From NCBI RefSeq assembly GCF_019669985.1, contig NZ_AP019782.1:1294501-1358500 (forward strand): a stretch of DNA of 64,000 nt, written 5' to 3'. The translations under genes were made by a program, and so were the position numbers. A model generated the notes under the pieces. It made no database searches. It was given only the letters and a program-made list of their open reading frames with translations, and was not told the origin of the DNA. Below, piece by piece: positions 26,995-37,705 of this stretch (its first letter is position 1; each line of letters opens with the position of its first letter). This stretch comes from Methylogaea oryzae (GTDB taxonomy: Bacteria > Pseudomonadota > Gammaproteobacteria > Methylococcales > Methylococcaceae).

Positions 26995-29900
26995 ATGACT
27001 ATACGCAATCAGCTGGCATTGGGGTTTTCCCTGGCCATCCTCTTAATGGTCGTCAGCGTCGGTTTCGGCTTGATGCGCATGGGCGATATGCAGGTGCGCA
27101 TGGACGATATCGTCAACGACAAGATCGCCAAACTGACGGCGATCCAGAATTGGCGCAGCGCGGCGCAGGAAGTAAACATCCAAATCCGGAATTCGGCTTT
27201 GACCACCGACGACGCGGCTAATCGCGAAGCGGCGGAGACGATTACGCGGTTGCGCGCCGAGCAGGACAAGCAAGAGCAGTTTTTGCGGGACAGCGTGAAG
27301 TCCGCGGAAGGCATGGCGCTGCTGGCCAAGGTGAACGACGCGAAGGTGCGTACCCGCCAGGTCAACGACGAGGCGATCCAACTGGCCGTCGCCAACAAGA
27401 ATGAAGAGGCGGCGCGGGTGTTGTCCCTCAAAGGTCGGGAGCCTTACAGAAAGTGGATGGAGGCTTTCAGCGAATTCGTCAAGCACGAGCAGGAACTGGC
27501 GAAGGCTTCATACGAAACGGCAAAACAGGGTTACGAACAGGCGGTATTCTGGGTGCTGGTGCTGGGCGGTATTTCCCTGCTCGTTTCCATCGCCGCCGCG
27601 GTTTGGATCACGCGCAGCGTGATGTCCCAACTGGGCTGCGAGCCGGCCGAGGCTTCGGATTACGCCCGTAAGATCGCGGCGGGCGACCTTTCGTTCAACG
27701 TCAATGTCAGCGGCGCCGAGGAAGCCAGCTTGCTGGTGGCCGTGAAAGGCGTCATGGACGCAGTTAAATCCATGTCCTCCGATGCGGCCCTGTTGGCCCA
27801 GGCGGCGGTGGAAGGCAAGTTGGCGACCCGCGCCGACGCCACCAAACATCGCGGCGAATACCGCAAGATCGTGGAGGGCGTGAACCAGACGCTGGACGCG
27901 GTGATCGGGCCGCTGAACGTGGCGGCGGATTACGTGGACAAGATTTCCAAGGGCGCGATCCCGCCGAAAATCACCGACACTTACAACGGCGATTTCAACG
28001 TCATCAAAAACAACCTGAACGCCGCCATCGACAACGTCAATGCGCTGGTGGCCGACGCGGGCATGCTGTCCAAGGCCGCCGTCGAGGGCAAGTTGGCGAC
28101 GCGCGCCGACGCCAGCAAGCACGAAGGCGATTACCGCAAGATCGTGGAGGGCGTGAACCAGACGCTGGACGCGGTGATCGGGCCGCTGAACGTGGCGGCG
28201 GATTACGTGGACAAGATTTCCAAGGGCGCGATTCCGCCGAAAATCACCGACACCTACAACGGCGATTTCAACGTCATCAAGAACAACCTGAACGCCGCCA
28301 TCGACAACGTCAATGCGCTGGTGGCCGACGCGGGCATGCTGTCCAAGGCCGCCGTCGAGGGCAAGTTGGCGACGCGCGCCGACGCCAGCAAGCACGAAGG
28401 CGACTACCGCAAGATCGTGGAAGGCGTGAACCAGACGCTGGACGCGGTGATCGGGCCGTTGAACGTGGCGGCGGATTACGTGGATCGCATCGCCAAGGGC
28501 GCGATTCCGCCGAAGATCACCGACACCTACAACGGCGATTTCAACACCATCAAGAACAACCTCAACTTGGCTATCGACAACGTCAATGCCTTGGTGGCGG
28601 ACGCCTTGATGCTGTCCAAAGCGGCGGTGGAAGGCAAGCTGGCGACGCGCGCCGATGCCACTAAGCACGAAGGCGACTACCGCAAGATCGTGGAGGGCGT
28701 GAACCAGACGCTGGACGCGGTGATCGGGCCGCTGAACGTGGCGGCGGATTACGTGGACAAGATTTCCAAGGGCGCGATCCCGCCGAAGATCACCGACACC
28801 TACAACGGCGATTTCAACACCATCAAGAACAACCTCAACCTGGCCATCGACAACGTCAATGCGCTGGTGGCCGACGCCTTGATGCTGTCCAAAGCGGCGG
28901 TGGAAGGCAAGCTGGCGACGCGCGCCGATGCCACTAAGCACGAAGGCGATTACCGCAAGATCGTGGAGGGCGTGAACCAGACGCTGGACGCGGTGATCGG
29001 GCCGCTGAACGTGGCGGCGGATTACGTGGACAAGATTTCCAAGGGCGCGATCCCGCCGAAGATCACCGACACCTACAACGGCGACTTCAACACCATCAAG
29101 AACAACCTCAACCTGGCCATCGACAACGTCAATGCCTTGGTGGCGGACGCCTTGATGCTGTCCAAAGCGGCGGTGGAAGGCAAGCTGGCGACGCGCGCCG
29201 ATGCCACTAAGCACGAAGGCGATTACCGCAAGATCGTGGAGGGCGTGAACCAGACGCTGGACGCGGTGATCGGGCCGTTGAACGTGGCGGCGGATTACGT
29301 GGATCGCATCGCTAAGGGCGCGATTCCGCCGAAGATCACCGACACCTACAACGGCGATTTCAACACCATCAAGAACAACCTCAACTTGGCCATCGACAAC
29401 GTCAACGCGCTGGTGGCCGACGCCGCCATGCTGTCCAAGGCGGCGGTGGAGTTGAAGCTGGAAACCCGCGCCGACGCCAGCAAGCACCAGGGCGATTACC
29501 GCAAGATCGTGCAGGGCGTCAACGACACTCTGGATGCGGTGATCGGGCCGTTGCAGGCGCTGATGGCGGATGCGGAACGTTTATCCCACGCCGTGGTGGA
29601 AGGCAAGCTGGACGTGCGGGCCGACGAAAACGCCCATCGCGGTCAGTTCAAGAGCGTGATCCAGGGCATGAACCAGATCATGGAGGCGGTCAACACGCCG
29701 GTGAACGACATCAAGCAAGCCATGTCGCAAGTGGAGTCGGGTGATCTGACCACCAGCATCGACCGCGACTACCAAGGCGCGTTCGGCGAGCTGAAGGGCA
29801 CCATCAACCATACCGTGCAGCGTTTGCAGGGCATCATCGACGAAGTGCGCACGGCGGCGGACGCTTTGTCCAGCGCGTCGGAGGAAGTCAGCGCCACCGC

Positions 29901-30684
29901 CCAGTCCTTGTCCCAAGGGGCGACGGAGCAGGCGGCCAGCGTGGAGGAAACCACCGCTTCGGTGGAGCAGATGTCGGCCTCCATCAGCCAGAACACGGAG
30001 AACGCCAAGGTGACCGACGGCATCGCCGGCAAAGCGGCCAAGGACGCCGCCGACGGCGGCGAGGCGGTGGGGCGCACGGTGGACGCCATGAAGCAGATCG
30101 CCAACAAGATCAGCATCATCGACGACATCGCCTACCAGACCAACCTGCTGGCGCTCAACGCCGCCATCGAAGCGGCACGCGCCGGCGAGCACGGCAAAGG
30201 TTTCGCGGTGGTGGCGGCGGAAGTGCGCAAGTTGGCGGAGCGCAGCCAGGTGGCGGCGCAGGAGATCGGCGAATTGGCCGGCGGCAGCGTGCAGATGGCG
30301 GAGCGGGCCGGCAAATTGCTGGACGAAATCGTGCCGTCTATCAAGAAAACCGCCGATTTGGTGCAGGAAATCACCGCCGCATCCGAGGAGCAGGCCACCG
30401 GCGCCGGCCAGATCAATTCGTCCATGACGCAAATCAGCCAAGCCACCCAACAGAATGCTTCGGCTTCCGAGCAGTTGGCGGCCACTTCGGAGGAAATGAG
30501 CCATCAGGCGCAGAAGCTGCAACAGGTAATGGGCTTCTTCAACACCGGCACCGGTTCGGGCATGGCGGGCCAAGTCCACGCGGCGGTGCGCAAACCCGCC
30601 GCCGGTAAAAAACGGGTGATGAAGAACCCGGTGGCCGATGCGGGAGAGGAGACGCCGGACTTGTCCGAGTTCGTCAAGTTCTAA
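26995..30684 (+). CDS. Methyl-accepting chemotaxis protein with tandem poly-HAMP array
   Basis: A 1229-residue receptor: TM1 (~7-28), a four-helix-bundle-like periplasmic domain, TM2 (~182-204), then a long HAMP-like region with six near-identical 91-residue units (residues 266-811) and a diverged part-unit, followed by the cytoplasmic signalling hairpin (tip [20 protein letters not shown]) and adaptation helices. Each unit looks like two HAMP-type segments ([19 protein letters not shown] and [16 protein letters not shown]). Chains of HAMP domains relay conformational change; here the relay is unusually long. It lies between cheA and cheW and should be the cluster's main receptor. The ATG at 26995 follows GGAGAGCGGTT. 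Confidence 0.94.
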   Translation: MTIRNQLALGFSLAILLMVVSVGFGLMRMGDMQVRMDDIVNDKIAKLTAIQNWRSAAQEVNIQIRNSALTTDDAANREAAETITRLRAEQDKQEQFLRDSVKSAEGMALLAKVNDAKVRTRQVNDEAIQLAVANKNEEAARVLSLKGREPYRKWMEAFSEFVKHEQELAKASYETAKQGYEQAVFWVLVLGGISLLVSIAAAVWITRSVMSQLGCEPAEASDYARKIAAGDLSFNVNVSGAEEASLLVAVKGVMDAVKSMSSDAALLAQAAVEGKLATRADATKHRGEYRKIVEGVNQTLDAVIGPLNVAADYVDKISKGAIPPKITDTYNGDFNVIKNNLNAAIDNVNALVADAGMLSKAAVEGKLATRADASKHEGDYRKIVEGVNQTLDAVIGPLNVAADYVDKISKGAIPPKITDTYNGDFNVIKNNLNAAIDNVNALVADAGMLSKAAVEGKLATRADASKHEGDYRKIVEGVNQTLDAVIGPLNVAADYVDRIAKGAIPPKITDTYNGDFNTIKNNLNLAIDNVNALVADALMLSKAAVEGKLATRADATKHEGDYRKIVEGVNQTLDAVIGPLNVAADYVDKISKGAIPPKITDTYNGDFNTIKNNLNLAIDNVNALVADALMLSKAAVEGKLATRADATKHEGDYRKIVEGVNQTLDAVIGPLNVAADYVDKISKGAIPPKITDTYNGDFNTIKNNLNLAIDNVNALVADALMLSKAAVEGKLATRADATKHEGDYRKIVEGVNQTLDAVIGPLNVAADYVDRIAKGAIPPKITDTYNGDFNTIKNNLNLAIDNVNALVADAAMLSKAAVELKLETRADASKHQGDYRKIVQGVNDTLDAVIGPLQALMADAERLSHAVVEGKLDVRADENAHRGQFKSVIQGMNQIMEAVNTPVNDIKQAMSQVESGDLTTSIDRDYQGAFGELKGTINHTVQRLQGIIDEVRTAADALSSASEEVSATAQSLSQGATEQAASVEETTASVEQMSASISQNTENAKVTDGIAGKAAKDAADGGEAVGRTVDAMKQIANKISIIDDIAYQTNLLALNAAIEAARAGEHGKGFAVVAAEVRKLAERSQVAAQEIGELAGGSVQMAERAGKLLDEIVPSIKKTADLVQEITAASEEQATGAGQINSSMTQISQATQQNASASEQLAATSEEMSHQAQKLQQVMGFFNTGTGSGMAGQVHAAVRKPAAGKKRVMKNPVADAGEETPDLSEFVKF
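27790..29427 (+). repeat. Six tandem 273-bp repeats inside the receptor gene
   Basis: Units start at 27790, 28063, 28336, 28609, 28882 and 29155, each exactly 273 bp (91 codons). Anchors checked at identical offsets in each unit agree. Neighbouring units differ at only a few positions, mostly silent or alternating KISKG/RIAKG and NVIKNN/NTIKNN. A diverged partial seventh copy follows to about 29550. Such similarity implies recent duplication or gene conversion. Confidence 0.95.
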
Positions 30685-30697
30685 CGGGGAAGCCGTC

Positions 30698-31273
30698 ATG
30701 ACACAAGCAAGCAAGGCCGGCCTGCCGGCCGGCGAGGGTGCGACGGGAGGCGGGCAAGTGGCCCAATACCTGACGTTCACCCTGAGCGGGGACTTGTTCG
30801 GTATGCCGATCCAGCATATCCGGGAAATCATCGAGTACGGCGTGGTGACGCCGGTGCCGATGATGCCGGCCGCCGTGCGCGGGGTGATCAACCTGCGCGG
30901 GGCGGTGGTGCCGGTGGTGGATTTGTCCGTGCGCTTCGGCCGCGAGCCCACCGCCGTCGGCAAGCGTACCTGCATCGTCATCATCGAGAATGTGACCTTG
31001 GAGGACACCGACGAGGAAGGGCATTACCTGGGCATCATCGTCGACGCGGTGAACGAGGTGTTGGACATTTCCTCCGAGAACATCGAAGACGCCCCTTCTT
31101 TCGGGGTGAAAATCCGCACCGACTTTATCCAGGCCATGGGCAAGGTGGACGGCCGTTTCGTCATCCTGCTGGATGTGGCCCGGGTGTTGTCGGTGGAGGA
31201 AATCGCCCAATTGGCCAGCCGGGGCACGGACACCGTTGCCGCGGCGGCCCAGGCAGAAACCAGCGCCGCCTGA
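30698..31273 (+). CDS. cheW: Chemotaxis coupling protein CheW
   Basis: A 191-residue CheW with the conserved core: QYLTFTLSGDLFGMPIQHIREI, PAAVRGVINLRGAVVPVVDL and LGIIVDAVNEVLDIS. It links receptors to CheA. A non-conserved Gly/Ala-rich N-terminal stretch and an Ala-rich C-terminal tail make it slightly longer than E. coli CheW (167). The ATG at 30698 has GGGGA upstream and lies 13 bp after the receptor stop, so the two are cotranscribed. Confidence 0.95.
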   Translation: MTQASKAGLPAGEGATGGGQVAQYLTFTLSGDLFGMPIQHIREIIEYGVVTPVPMMPAAVRGVINLRGAVVPVVDLSVRFGREPTAVGKRTCIVIIENVTLEDTDEEGHYLGIIVDAVNEVLDISSENIEDAPSFGVKIRTDFIQAMGKVDGRFVILLDVARVLSVEEIAQLASRGTDTVAAAAQAETSAA

Positions 31274-31348
31274 TAGTCCGCGGCCCCGTGCCGTGGCGCG
31301 GGGCCGCCGGCCTGGCCGGCGACTCCCCACATCCGTTGGACGATCTCC

Positions 31349-32179
31349 ATGAATCCCGCCATGCCGGACAGGTCCGGCACCATCGCCATCGACGACCTGG
31401 AGTTCCAGCAGTTTCAACGATTGCTGTTCGAACAGACCGGCATCCATCTGGCGGCCAATAAAAAACCCCTGCTTACCGGGCGCTTGAACCAGCGCCTGCG
31501 GCAGTTGGGGCTTCCCAGCTATGCGATGTATTACCGCGCCATCGTCAGCGGCAAACTGCCGGGCGAGTTGCAAGAGGTGATCGACCGGCTCACCACCAAC
31601 GAAACCTCGTTTTTTCGCGAGCCGAAGCATTTCGATTTTCTGCGGGAGCTGTGCCAAAGTCCCGCGTTCCGGCATAATCCCGTGCGGATCTGGTGCGCCG
31701 CCAGCTCCAGCGGGGAAGAGCCTTACAGCATCGCCATGTCCATGGCCGACGCCATGGCCCACGAGCGTTGGGAGGTCGTCGCCTCCGACGTGAATAGCGA
31801 CGTGTTGCGCCAAGCCCGCGCCGGCCACTATTCCCTGCAGCGCGGCGCATCCATTCCCAAGGCTTATTTGCATCGATACTGCCTGAAAGGTACGGGGGCG
31901 CAGGCCGGCACTTTCGTGATCGGGCCGGAGTTGCGCGCCCACTTGCAGTTCCTGCGCGTCAACTTGAATACCGATTTACCGTCCTTAGGGCAATTCGACG
32001 TGATTTTTTTACGCAACACGCTGATTTATTTTCCGCAGGACGTGAAGCAGCGGATCGTGGGAAATATGCAGCGCTTTTTGAAGAAGAACGGTTACTTCAT
32101 CGTCGGCCACTCGGAAACGCTGATGCATGTGGCGGGCGAGTTGCAATCGGTGTCCCCATCCATTTACCGGCGGGTATGA
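31349..32179 (+). CDS. cheR: Chemotaxis protein methyltransferase CheR
   Basis: A 276-residue CheR, which methylates receptor glutamates using S-adenosylmethionine. The N-terminal helical domain is followed by TTNETSFFREPKHFDFL, then the SAM-binding IWCAASSSGEEPYSIAM and the LRNTLIYF motif (usually R-N-V-L/M-I-Y-F). No C-terminal TPR or pentapeptide-binding extension is apparent. It lies 75 bp after cheW and overlaps cheD by 4 bp (ATGA), which indicates coupled translation. Confidence 0.95.
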   Translation: MNPAMPDRSGTIAIDDLEFQQFQRLLFEQTGIHLAANKKPLLTGRLNQRLRQLGLPSYAMYYRAIVSGKLPGELQEVIDRLTTNETSFFREPKHFDFLRELCQSPAFRHNPVRIWCAASSSGEEPYSIAMSMADAMAHERWEVVASDVNSDVLRQARAGHYSLQRGASIPKAYLHRYCLKGTGAQAGTFVIGPELRAHLQFLRVNLNTDLPSLGQFDVIFLRNTLIYFPQDVKQRIVGNMQRFLKKNGYFIVGHSETLMHVAGELQSVSPSIYRRV

Positions 32180-32667
32180 GTCCTCAAACGAAACAACAGC
32201 GGCACGTGGCGGCCGGCGAATGGTTTTTCGGCCGGGGCGACGGCTATGTGCGCACCCTGTTGGGTTCCTGCGTCGCCATCACCCTATGGCATGAAGCGCT
32301 GCGCCTGGGCGGCATGAGCCATTGCCTGCTGCCCGAGCCGCCCGCCCATCGCCGGCAGACGGACGCTTTGTATGTGCAAGGAGCCATCGCAAGCTTCCGC
32401 GCCGCCTTGCGTCAATACGGCGCCAGGCCGGAGGACTGCGTCGCCAAATTGTTCGGCGGCGGCAATATGTTTCCCCGACAAGGCGCGCGGGCCGGCGGCG
32501 ACGTAGGCCGGCGCAACGTGGAGGCCGCGCGGTTTCTGCTGCGCAAGGCGGGATTCGTCATCAAGCGGGAGCACGTGGGCGGCTATTGCCACCGCGCCGT
32601 GGTGCTGGATTTGAACACCGGCGATACTTGGCTGCGCGCCTGCAAGCCCGGCGAGAGGCCTTTATGA
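32176..32667 (+). CDS. cheD: Receptor glutamine deamidase CheD
   Basis: A 163-residue CheD, deamidating receptor glutamines to create methylation sites. The catalytic Cys is in [13 protein letters not shown] and the His in [20 protein letters not shown] and [14 protein letters not shown] are further family signatures. It starts with an ATGA overlap with cheR and ends with an ATGA overlap with cheB, forming a tightly coupled adaptation module R-D-B. Confidence 0.95.
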   Translation: MSPQTKQQRHVAAGEWFFGRGDGYVRTLLGSCVAITLWHEALRLGGMSHCLLPEPPAHRRQTDALYVQGAIASFRAALRQYGARPEDCVAKLFGGGNMFPRQGARAGGDVGRRNVEAARFLLRKAGFVIKREHVGGYCHRAVVLDLNTGDTWLRACKPGERPL

Positions 32668-33791
32668 GCGATAAAAGCATCAAAGTTCTGGTGGTGGACG
32701 ATTCCGCCGTGGTGCGGCAGGTGGCGGCCAGCTTGATCGAAGGCGATCCCGGCATGGAGTTGATCGGCGCCGCGCGCGATCCGCTGTTCGCCATGGAGCG
32801 GATGAAGCAGGTTTGGCCCGATGTGATCGTGCTGGACATCGAAATGCCGCGCATGGACGGCCTGACTTTCCTGAAAAAAATCATGGCGGAACGTCCCACG
32901 CCGGTGGTGATCTGCTCTTCCCTGGCCGAGTCCGGCGCGGACGCCACCATGCAAGCGCTCTCGTCCGGCGCGGTGGACATCATCACCAAGCCGAAGATCG
33001 GCGTGAAGGGCTTTTTGCAGGAGTCGGCGGCGGAATACCTCGGCGCCATCCGCGCCGCCGCCAGGGTGAATTCCCGCAACCTGGCCCGCGCGCCGGTCGT
33101 TGCCAAACAGGCTCCGTCCGCTTCCCAGGCGCTGCGTCCCAGGCACAACGCCGACGTGATTTTGCCGGCCAGCACCGGCGGCCAGCCTTTCCGCACCACG
33201 GAGCGCATCGTCGCCATCGGCACGTCCACTGGCGGCACCCAGGCGCTGGAGGCGGTGTTGACCGTCTTGCCCGCCACGGCGCCCGGTTTGGTGATCGTGC
33301 AGCACATGCCGGAGAAGTTCACCAAGGCGTTCGCCGACCGGCTGGACACCTTGTGCCAGATCCGCGTCAAGGAAGCGGAAAACAACGACCGGGTGATCCC
33401 CGGCCTGGCGCTCATCGCCCCCGGCGGCTACCACATGCTGTTGCAGCGCAGCGGCGCCTATTACCACGTGCAGATCGTCGCCGGCCCGCCGGTCAGCCGC
33501 CACCGGCCGTCGGTGGACGTGTTGTTCCGTTCGGTGGCTAAATTCGCCGGCCGCAACGCCCTGGGCGTCATCATGACCGGCATGGGGGACGACGGGGTCA
33601 AGGGACTGCTGGAAATGCATCAGGCCGGGGCGCCGACGGTGGCGCAGGATGAAGCCAGTTGCGTGGTTTACGGCATGCCCAAGGAGGCGGTGAAGGCCGG
33701 CGCGGTGGACCACGTCATGCCTTTGGGCGCCATTCCCCAGGCCATCATGGCCTTCCATCAGGAAAAGCCCATTGTGGGGCAGAAGCCCTGA
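32664..33791 (+). CDS. cheB: Chemotaxis methylesterase/response regulator CheB
   Basis: A 375-residue CheB. The receiver domain has [12 protein letters not shown], phospho-Asp in [11 protein letters not shown] and Lys in IITKPK. After a ~50-residue linker comes the methylesterase domain with catalytic Ser in [12 protein letters not shown], His in IVQHMPEKF and Asp in [11 protein letters not shown]. It removes receptor methyl groups once phosphorylated by CheA. It is the last gene of the chemosensory run; 151 bp separate it from the next start codon. Confidence 0.95.
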   Translation: MSDKSIKVLVVDDSAVVRQVAASLIEGDPGMELIGAARDPLFAMERMKQVWPDVIVLDIEMPRMDGLTFLKKIMAERPTPVVICSSLAESGADATMQALSSGAVDIITKPKIGVKGFLQESAAEYLGAIRAAARVNSRNLARAPVVAKQAPSASQALRPRHNADVILPASTGGQPFRTTERIVAIGTSTGGTQALEAVLTVLPATAPGLVIVQHMPEKFTKAFADRLDTLCQIRVKEAENNDRVIPGLALIAPGGYHMLLQRSGAYYHVQIVAGPPVSRHRPSVDVLFRSVAKFAGRNALGVIMTGMGDDGVKGLLEMHQAGAPTVAQDEASCVVYGMPKEAVKAGAVDHVMPLGAIPQAIMAFHQEKPIVGQKP

Positions 33792-33942
33792 ACGGGCGGG
33801 GCTTGCGGCCGAGGGGCGTAATTCTTGCCGAGCCGCGCCGGCATCGCGGGATTCGGCGTCCGCTGGCCGGCTGAATCCATAGAGTGGGGCCGACGGGTTG
33901 CGCCAAGGCCGTCATCCAGACCATCACGGGAGCTTGAACGCC

Positions 33943-34677
33943 ATGTCAGGGCACGAACAAGTGGAACAACTTTTCGCCGGTTTGATCGGCGAGCACTACG
34001 AACTGCTCAAGGTCATTTGCCCCGCAGCGCCGGATATGAGCCGCCGGGTGGGCGCGCGAGTGGCGGCTTGGCCGGCGCAACCCGCGCCTTTGGCCGGGCT
34101 GGAGCTGGGATGCGGCACCGGCATCACCAGCGTCGCGTTGTTGAGCGGCAGGGAGGATTTGCGGCTGCTTTCCGTGGACAGCGAGCCCACCATGCTCAAC
34201 CAGGCGCGCAGCAATCTGGCGCATTGGTTGGAGCAGGGACGGTTGAGCTTGGCCGAGCAGGACGCTCTCGGCGCTTTGCGAGCCCAGCCGGAATCCAGCT
34301 TCGACGTGGTCGCCAGCGCTTACACCTTGCATAACTTCTTCGACAGCTATCGCCTCGACGTGCTGCGGGAGGTGCTGCGAGTGCTCAAGCCGGGCGGCTT
34401 GTTCGTCAACGGCGACCGCTACGCCCTGGACGACGTGCGCGAGCATTGCCGCTCGGTGCAGGGGGAAATTCAGGATTACTTCCGCGAATTCGGCCGCCTG
34501 GGGCGGTACGATCTGTTGGAACAGTGGATCGTGCACCTGCACAGCGACGAGTCGCCGGATCACATCATGCGCTTGGCGCCCGCCCTGGACGCCATGCGAT
34601 CCCTGGGGTTCGCCGACGTCGCGGTGGAATACCGCGTCGGCGTGAATGCTTTGGTGACCGCCGTAAGGCCGTGTTAA
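33943..34677 (+). CDS. Class I SAM-dependent methyltransferase
   Basis: A 244-residue protein with the SAM-binding motif LAGLELGCGTGITSVALL, the acidic strand LLSVDSEP, motif post-I DVVASAYTLHNFFD and LKPGGLFVNGDRYAL. It belongs to the broad Methyltransf_25-like group; the substrate is not predictable. ATG 33943 is preceded by GGGAG about ten bases upstream; the frame is open a little further but unlike the family. It follows cheB in the same direction with a 151-bp gap, so cotranscription is possible but not shown. Confidence 0.85.
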   Translation: MSGHEQVEQLFAGLIGEHYELLKVICPAAPDMSRRVGARVAAWPAQPAPLAGLELGCGTGITSVALLSGREDLRLLSVDSEPTMLNQARSNLAHWLEQGRLSLAEQDALGALRAQPESSFDVVASAYTLHNFFDSYRLDVLREVLRVLKPGGLFVNGDRYALDDVREHCRSVQGEIQDYFREFGRLGRYDLLEQWIVHLHSDESPDHIMRLAPALDAMRSLGFADVAVEYRVGVNALVTAVRPC

Positions 34678-34766
34678 AAGTTACCGCTTGACGGCCGCGG
34701 CGATTCAGCGGCCTGCGGCTTATTCGATTCAGGTTTCGGCAGTGAAAGCAAACAAGGAGTCACGGT

Positions 34767-35885
34767 ATGTCCCATAGCCCATTGTTCAGCTCGATCCAAA
34801 TCGGCCCCTATACCCTGCGCAACCGCGTGGTGATGGCGCCGCTCACCCGTTCCCGCGCCGGACAGCCGGGCAATGTGCCCACCGAGTTGAACGCCCGCTA
34901 TTACCGCCAGCGGGCCGACGCCGGCCTGATCGTTTCCGAGGCGACCCAAATCTGCCAGCAAGGCCAAGGCTACGCCTGGACTCCCGGCATTCATACCGCC
35001 GAACAGGTGGCCGGTTGGCGCCGGGTGACCGACGCCGTGCACGGGGAAGGCGGGCGTATTTTCCTCCAGCTGTGGCACGTGGGGCGGGTGTCCCATCCTT
35101 GTTTCCAGCCGGGCGGCGCCTTGCCGGTGGCGCCGTCGGCCATCGCGCCCACGGGACAGGCTTTCATCGTCGACGGGCAGGGCCAGGGCGGCTGGGCGCC
35201 TTTCGTTGTTCCGCGCGCCTTGGAAACCGGAGAAATCGCCGGGATCGTCGCGCAATACGCCCAGGCAACGCGCAACGCCCTGGAGGCCGGATTCGACGGT
35301 GTTGAAGTGCATGGCGCCAACGGCTATTTGCTGGACCAATTCATCAACTCCAACAGCAACCAGCGCAGCGACCGTTACGGCGGTTCGGTGGCCAATCGCG
35401 CCCGCCTGTTGCTGGAAGTGATCGAGGCGGTCAGCGAGGTGTCGGGCGCCGGCCGGGTGGGCGTGCGCCTGTCGCCCTTGGGCACGTTCAACGACATGGC
35501 CGACGCCGATCCCTTGGAGACTTTCGGTTACATCGCCGGCCAGCTGGACGGTTGCAGCCTGGCTTATTTGCACGTGGTGGATCCGACTTACGGCGGCCAC
35601 GCCGGGCCGGAAACGGCCGATCCCCGCGCGGTGGCGGTGATGGCGTCGATTCGGGAGCGGTTCCGCGGCCCTTTAATCGTCTGCGGCGGCTACGACCAGG
35701 CCAAGGCGGAAGCGGCGTTGGCGCAGGGACGTGCCGACTTGGTGGCGTTCGGCCGGCCCTATATCGCCAACCCCGACCTGGTGAAGCGCTTCCTCCGCGG
35801 CGCGCCGCTCAACACGCCCGATCCCGATACCTTTTACGGCGGCGGCGAAGCCGGCTATACGGATTACCCGTTGCTGGATGGCTGA
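34767..35885 (+). CDS. Old Yellow Enzyme family alkene reductase
   Basis: A 372-residue FMN-dependent TIM-barrel oxidoreductase of the NemA/OYE class. Motifs: RNRVVMAPLTRSRA near the N-terminus, QLWHVGRVSHP, GFDGVEVHGANGYLLDQF (His-Asn substrate pair region) and DRYGGSVANRARLLLEV, with ADLVAFGRPYIANPDL at the C-terminus. These enzymes reduce activated alkenes, nitro-esters or N-ethylmaleimide using NADPH. ATG 34767 has AAGGAG upstream with normal spacing. It shares its strand with a small membrane protein gene 23 bp downstream. Confidence 0.95.
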   Translation: MSHSPLFSSIQIGPYTLRNRVVMAPLTRSRAGQPGNVPTELNARYYRQRADAGLIVSEATQICQQGQGYAWTPGIHTAEQVAGWRRVTDAVHGEGGRIFLQLWHVGRVSHPCFQPGGALPVAPSAIAPTGQAFIVDGQGQGGWAPFVVPRALETGEIAGIVAQYAQATRNALEAGFDGVEVHGANGYLLDQFINSNSNQRSDRYGGSVANRARLLLEVIEAVSEVSGAGRVGVRLSPLGTFNDMADADPLETFGYIAGQLDGCSLAYLHVVDPTYGGHAGPETADPRAVAVMASIRERFRGPLIVCGGYDQAKAEAALAQGRADLVAFGRPYIANPDLVKRFLRGAPLNTPDPDTFYGGGEAGYTDYPLLDG

Positions 35886-35908
35886 ATGGCGCGATGCGAT
35901 AGGCTGCG

Positions 35909-36355
35909 ATGAACGCGTTGTTGTTGCCGCTGTTGGCTTTCGCCGGCGGTTTGGCCATCGCCATGCAAGCCGGCATCAATGCCGGCTTGGCCCGCCACCT
36001 AGGCGGTTCTTTGCCGGCGGCGGCCGTATCGTTCGCCGTGGGCACGGCGGCGCTGGCCGGGGTGTGCGTGGTTTACCGCGGCGGCTGGCCGGCGTTGGCC
36101 CAGTGGCAGGCCGCGCCTTGGCACGCTTGGCTCGGCGGCTTGCTGGGCGCGGCTTATGTGACCCTGGCGGTGTTGCTGGCGCCGCGCCTGGGCGCCGCCA
36201 CCCTGATCGCCTGGGTGGTGGCGGGCCAGCTGCGCGCGTCGTTGGTGCTGGATCATTACGGTTGGCTGGGGTTCGCCGTACGCCCGGTTAATTGGCAGCG
36301 CCTGGTCGGCGCGGCGCTGTTGTTGGGCGGGGCCGTGTTGCTGGTTAGGCATTGA
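35909..36355 (+). CDS. YdcZ/DUF606 family DMT-type membrane protein
   Basis: A 148-residue membrane protein with five hydrophobic helices. It fits the DUF606/YdcZ family: LAFAGGLAIAMQAGINAGLARHLG at the start, a middle PWHAWLGGLLGAAYVTLAVLL, and a C-terminal GAALLLGGAVLLVRH. Members are half-size drug/metabolite-transporter-like proteins of unknown substrate. It follows the alkene reductase by 23 bp and is convergent with the GAF-domain gene. Confidence 0.85.
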   Translation: MNALLLPLLAFAGGLAIAMQAGINAGLARHLGGSLPAAAVSFAVGTAALAGVCVVYRGGWPALAQWQAAPWHAWLGGLLGAAYVTLAVLLAPRLGAATLIAWVVAGQLRASLVLDHYGWLGFAVRPVNWQRLVGAALLLGGAVLLVRH

Positions 36356-36370
36356 GGCGCGGTGCCGGGC

Positions 36371-37705
36371 TTATGGCGCGGGCGTTTCCTGCAAATGCAG
36401 CGGCCGTTTCACGACCAGGCGCAACAGGCCGCGTCCGGCTTTTTCGATGGCGATGCCCGCGCTGCGTTCGACCAGGCGGCGGCTTAGCAGGATCAGGCGC
36501 GCTTCCAGGTTGTCGCTGCGGCCCGGCAGACGGATGCGCGGGTCCACTCGCAGCTCGCGGTTGCTGAATACGCTGCGCCGGCTTTCCTGGTAATCCCGCA
36601 GCAGCGCCCACAAAATCGCTCCGGCCACGCCGCGGATCAGGTAATCGCCGTCGAGGAAAATGCTGTCGTTTTCCGGGTAGCGGCGGACGGTGAGCGGCGC
36701 GCCGGCTACGGCGTCGGCGGCGCCGCTTGCGGCGGCCGGCAATTCGCCCGGCTCGGCCGGCTCCTGCAACAGGCCGATGGCCAGGCCCAGTTGCGCGGCC
36801 AAGGCGACCAGGGCGTCTTCGTCGTCGTAGCCGAAGCGCAAATCCTCCGGACTTTCCACGTAAAGCACCCCCAGCAATTGCCGGCGCGCGGCGATCGGCA
36901 CGGCCAGTTGGCTGCGCGATTCGGGCAGGCCGGGCAGGGGGATGGCCGTTTCCAGTCCTTCCCAGCGGCCGTTGTGGGCGGCGGCGCGCACCGCGCGGCC
37001 GTAGGCGTATTCCGCCGTCATGTGGCCGAGACGGATCGGGGCGTTTTCCCGCGCCGCCACGCCGATGACGCCTTCTCCCAAGGCGATTTCCGAACCGATC
37101 CCGGAGTCTTGATAACCGCGGCTGGCGAGGGTGTATAAGCGCGTGCCGGAACCGTCCAGCATCAGCAGCATGGCGTGCGGGATGTCGAAGCGCGTTACCA
37201 GGCAGTCCAGCGCGGCGTTTATCAGGCTTTCCAGGTCGCCGCAGTCGGACAGCGCGGCGGTGGCCGCGCGCAAGGCCGCCAACGGGCTGCGCGGCGGCGC
37301 CGGTTCGTGGGCCGCGCCGGGAACCGGCTCGATTTCCAGTACGCGGTAGACGTCCGACCCCAGCAGGCGGAACACGTCGCTCATGCCGGTGTGGGAGGCG
37401 ATGCCCGCCAGCTTGGCCTTCATGCGTTCGAACAGGGCTCCCTCGGTTTCCGTGCGCAGGTAACGCAGCAGCAGCCGGTAGCGGGCGCCGGTTCGCGGGT
37501 GGGTGACGATGAGGCGGGCCTGGGGGTTGGCGAGGATGTTGCCCCGCGTCGTGTTGAAAAACTGGTAGGACAGGGCCAAGTGTTCCCCGTCCACGTACTC
37601 TACTTGGGAAAGGCAGGCGACGTTGGGCATGCCGTCGGGGGCGCACGTGGCCATTAGCCCGGGAATTACCCCCTCGAGACAGTCGCGGATGGCGTCCAGT
37701 TTCAC
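36371..37705 (-). CDS. Pyridoxamine-oxidase-like/GAF fusion, possible winged-helix C-terminus
   Basis: A 444-residue multidomain protein. Residues ~1-130 resemble the FMN-binding split barrel of the PNP oxidase family (VIPGLMATCAPDGMPNV; NPQARLIVTHPRTGARYRL). Residues ~145-310 form a GAF domain (FDIPHAMLLMLDGSGTRLY; LGVLYVESPEDLRFG). The last ~100 residues (ILWALLRDYQESRRSVFSNR, DNLEARLILLSRRLVE) look like an OmpR-type winged helix, so DNA binding is a guess. The start is a GTG at 37705 that overlaps the preceding gene's stop (GTGA), indicating coupling. Likely a sensory/regulatory flavoprotein. Confidence 0.8.
   Translation of the reverse strand: MKLDAIRDCLEGVIPGLMATCAPDGMPNVACLSQVEYVDGEHLALSYQFFNTTRGNILANPQARLIVTHPRTGARYRLLLRYLRTETEGALFERMKAKLAGIASHTGMSDVFRLLGSDVYRVLEIEPVPGAAHEPAPPRSPLAALRAATAALSDCGDLESLINAALDCLVTRFDIPHAMLLMLDGSGTRLYTLASRGYQDSGIGSEIALGEGVIGVAARENAPIRLGHMTAEYAYGRAVRAAAHNGRWEGLETAIPLPGLPESRSQLAVPIAARRQLLGVLYVESPEDLRFGYDDEDALVALAAQLGLAIGLLQEPAEPGELPAAASGAADAVAGAPLTVRRYPENDSIFLDGDYLIRGVAGAILWALLRDYQESRRSVFSNRELRVDPRIRLPGRSDNLEARLILLSRRLVERSAGIAIEKAGRGLLRLVVKRPLHLQETPAP

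Noticed and set aside
27790-29427. Tandem repeats considered as a CRISPR array or satellite.
   Set aside because: The units are 273 bp, in frame, and encode a HAMP-like module; there are no short direct repeats with unique spacers.
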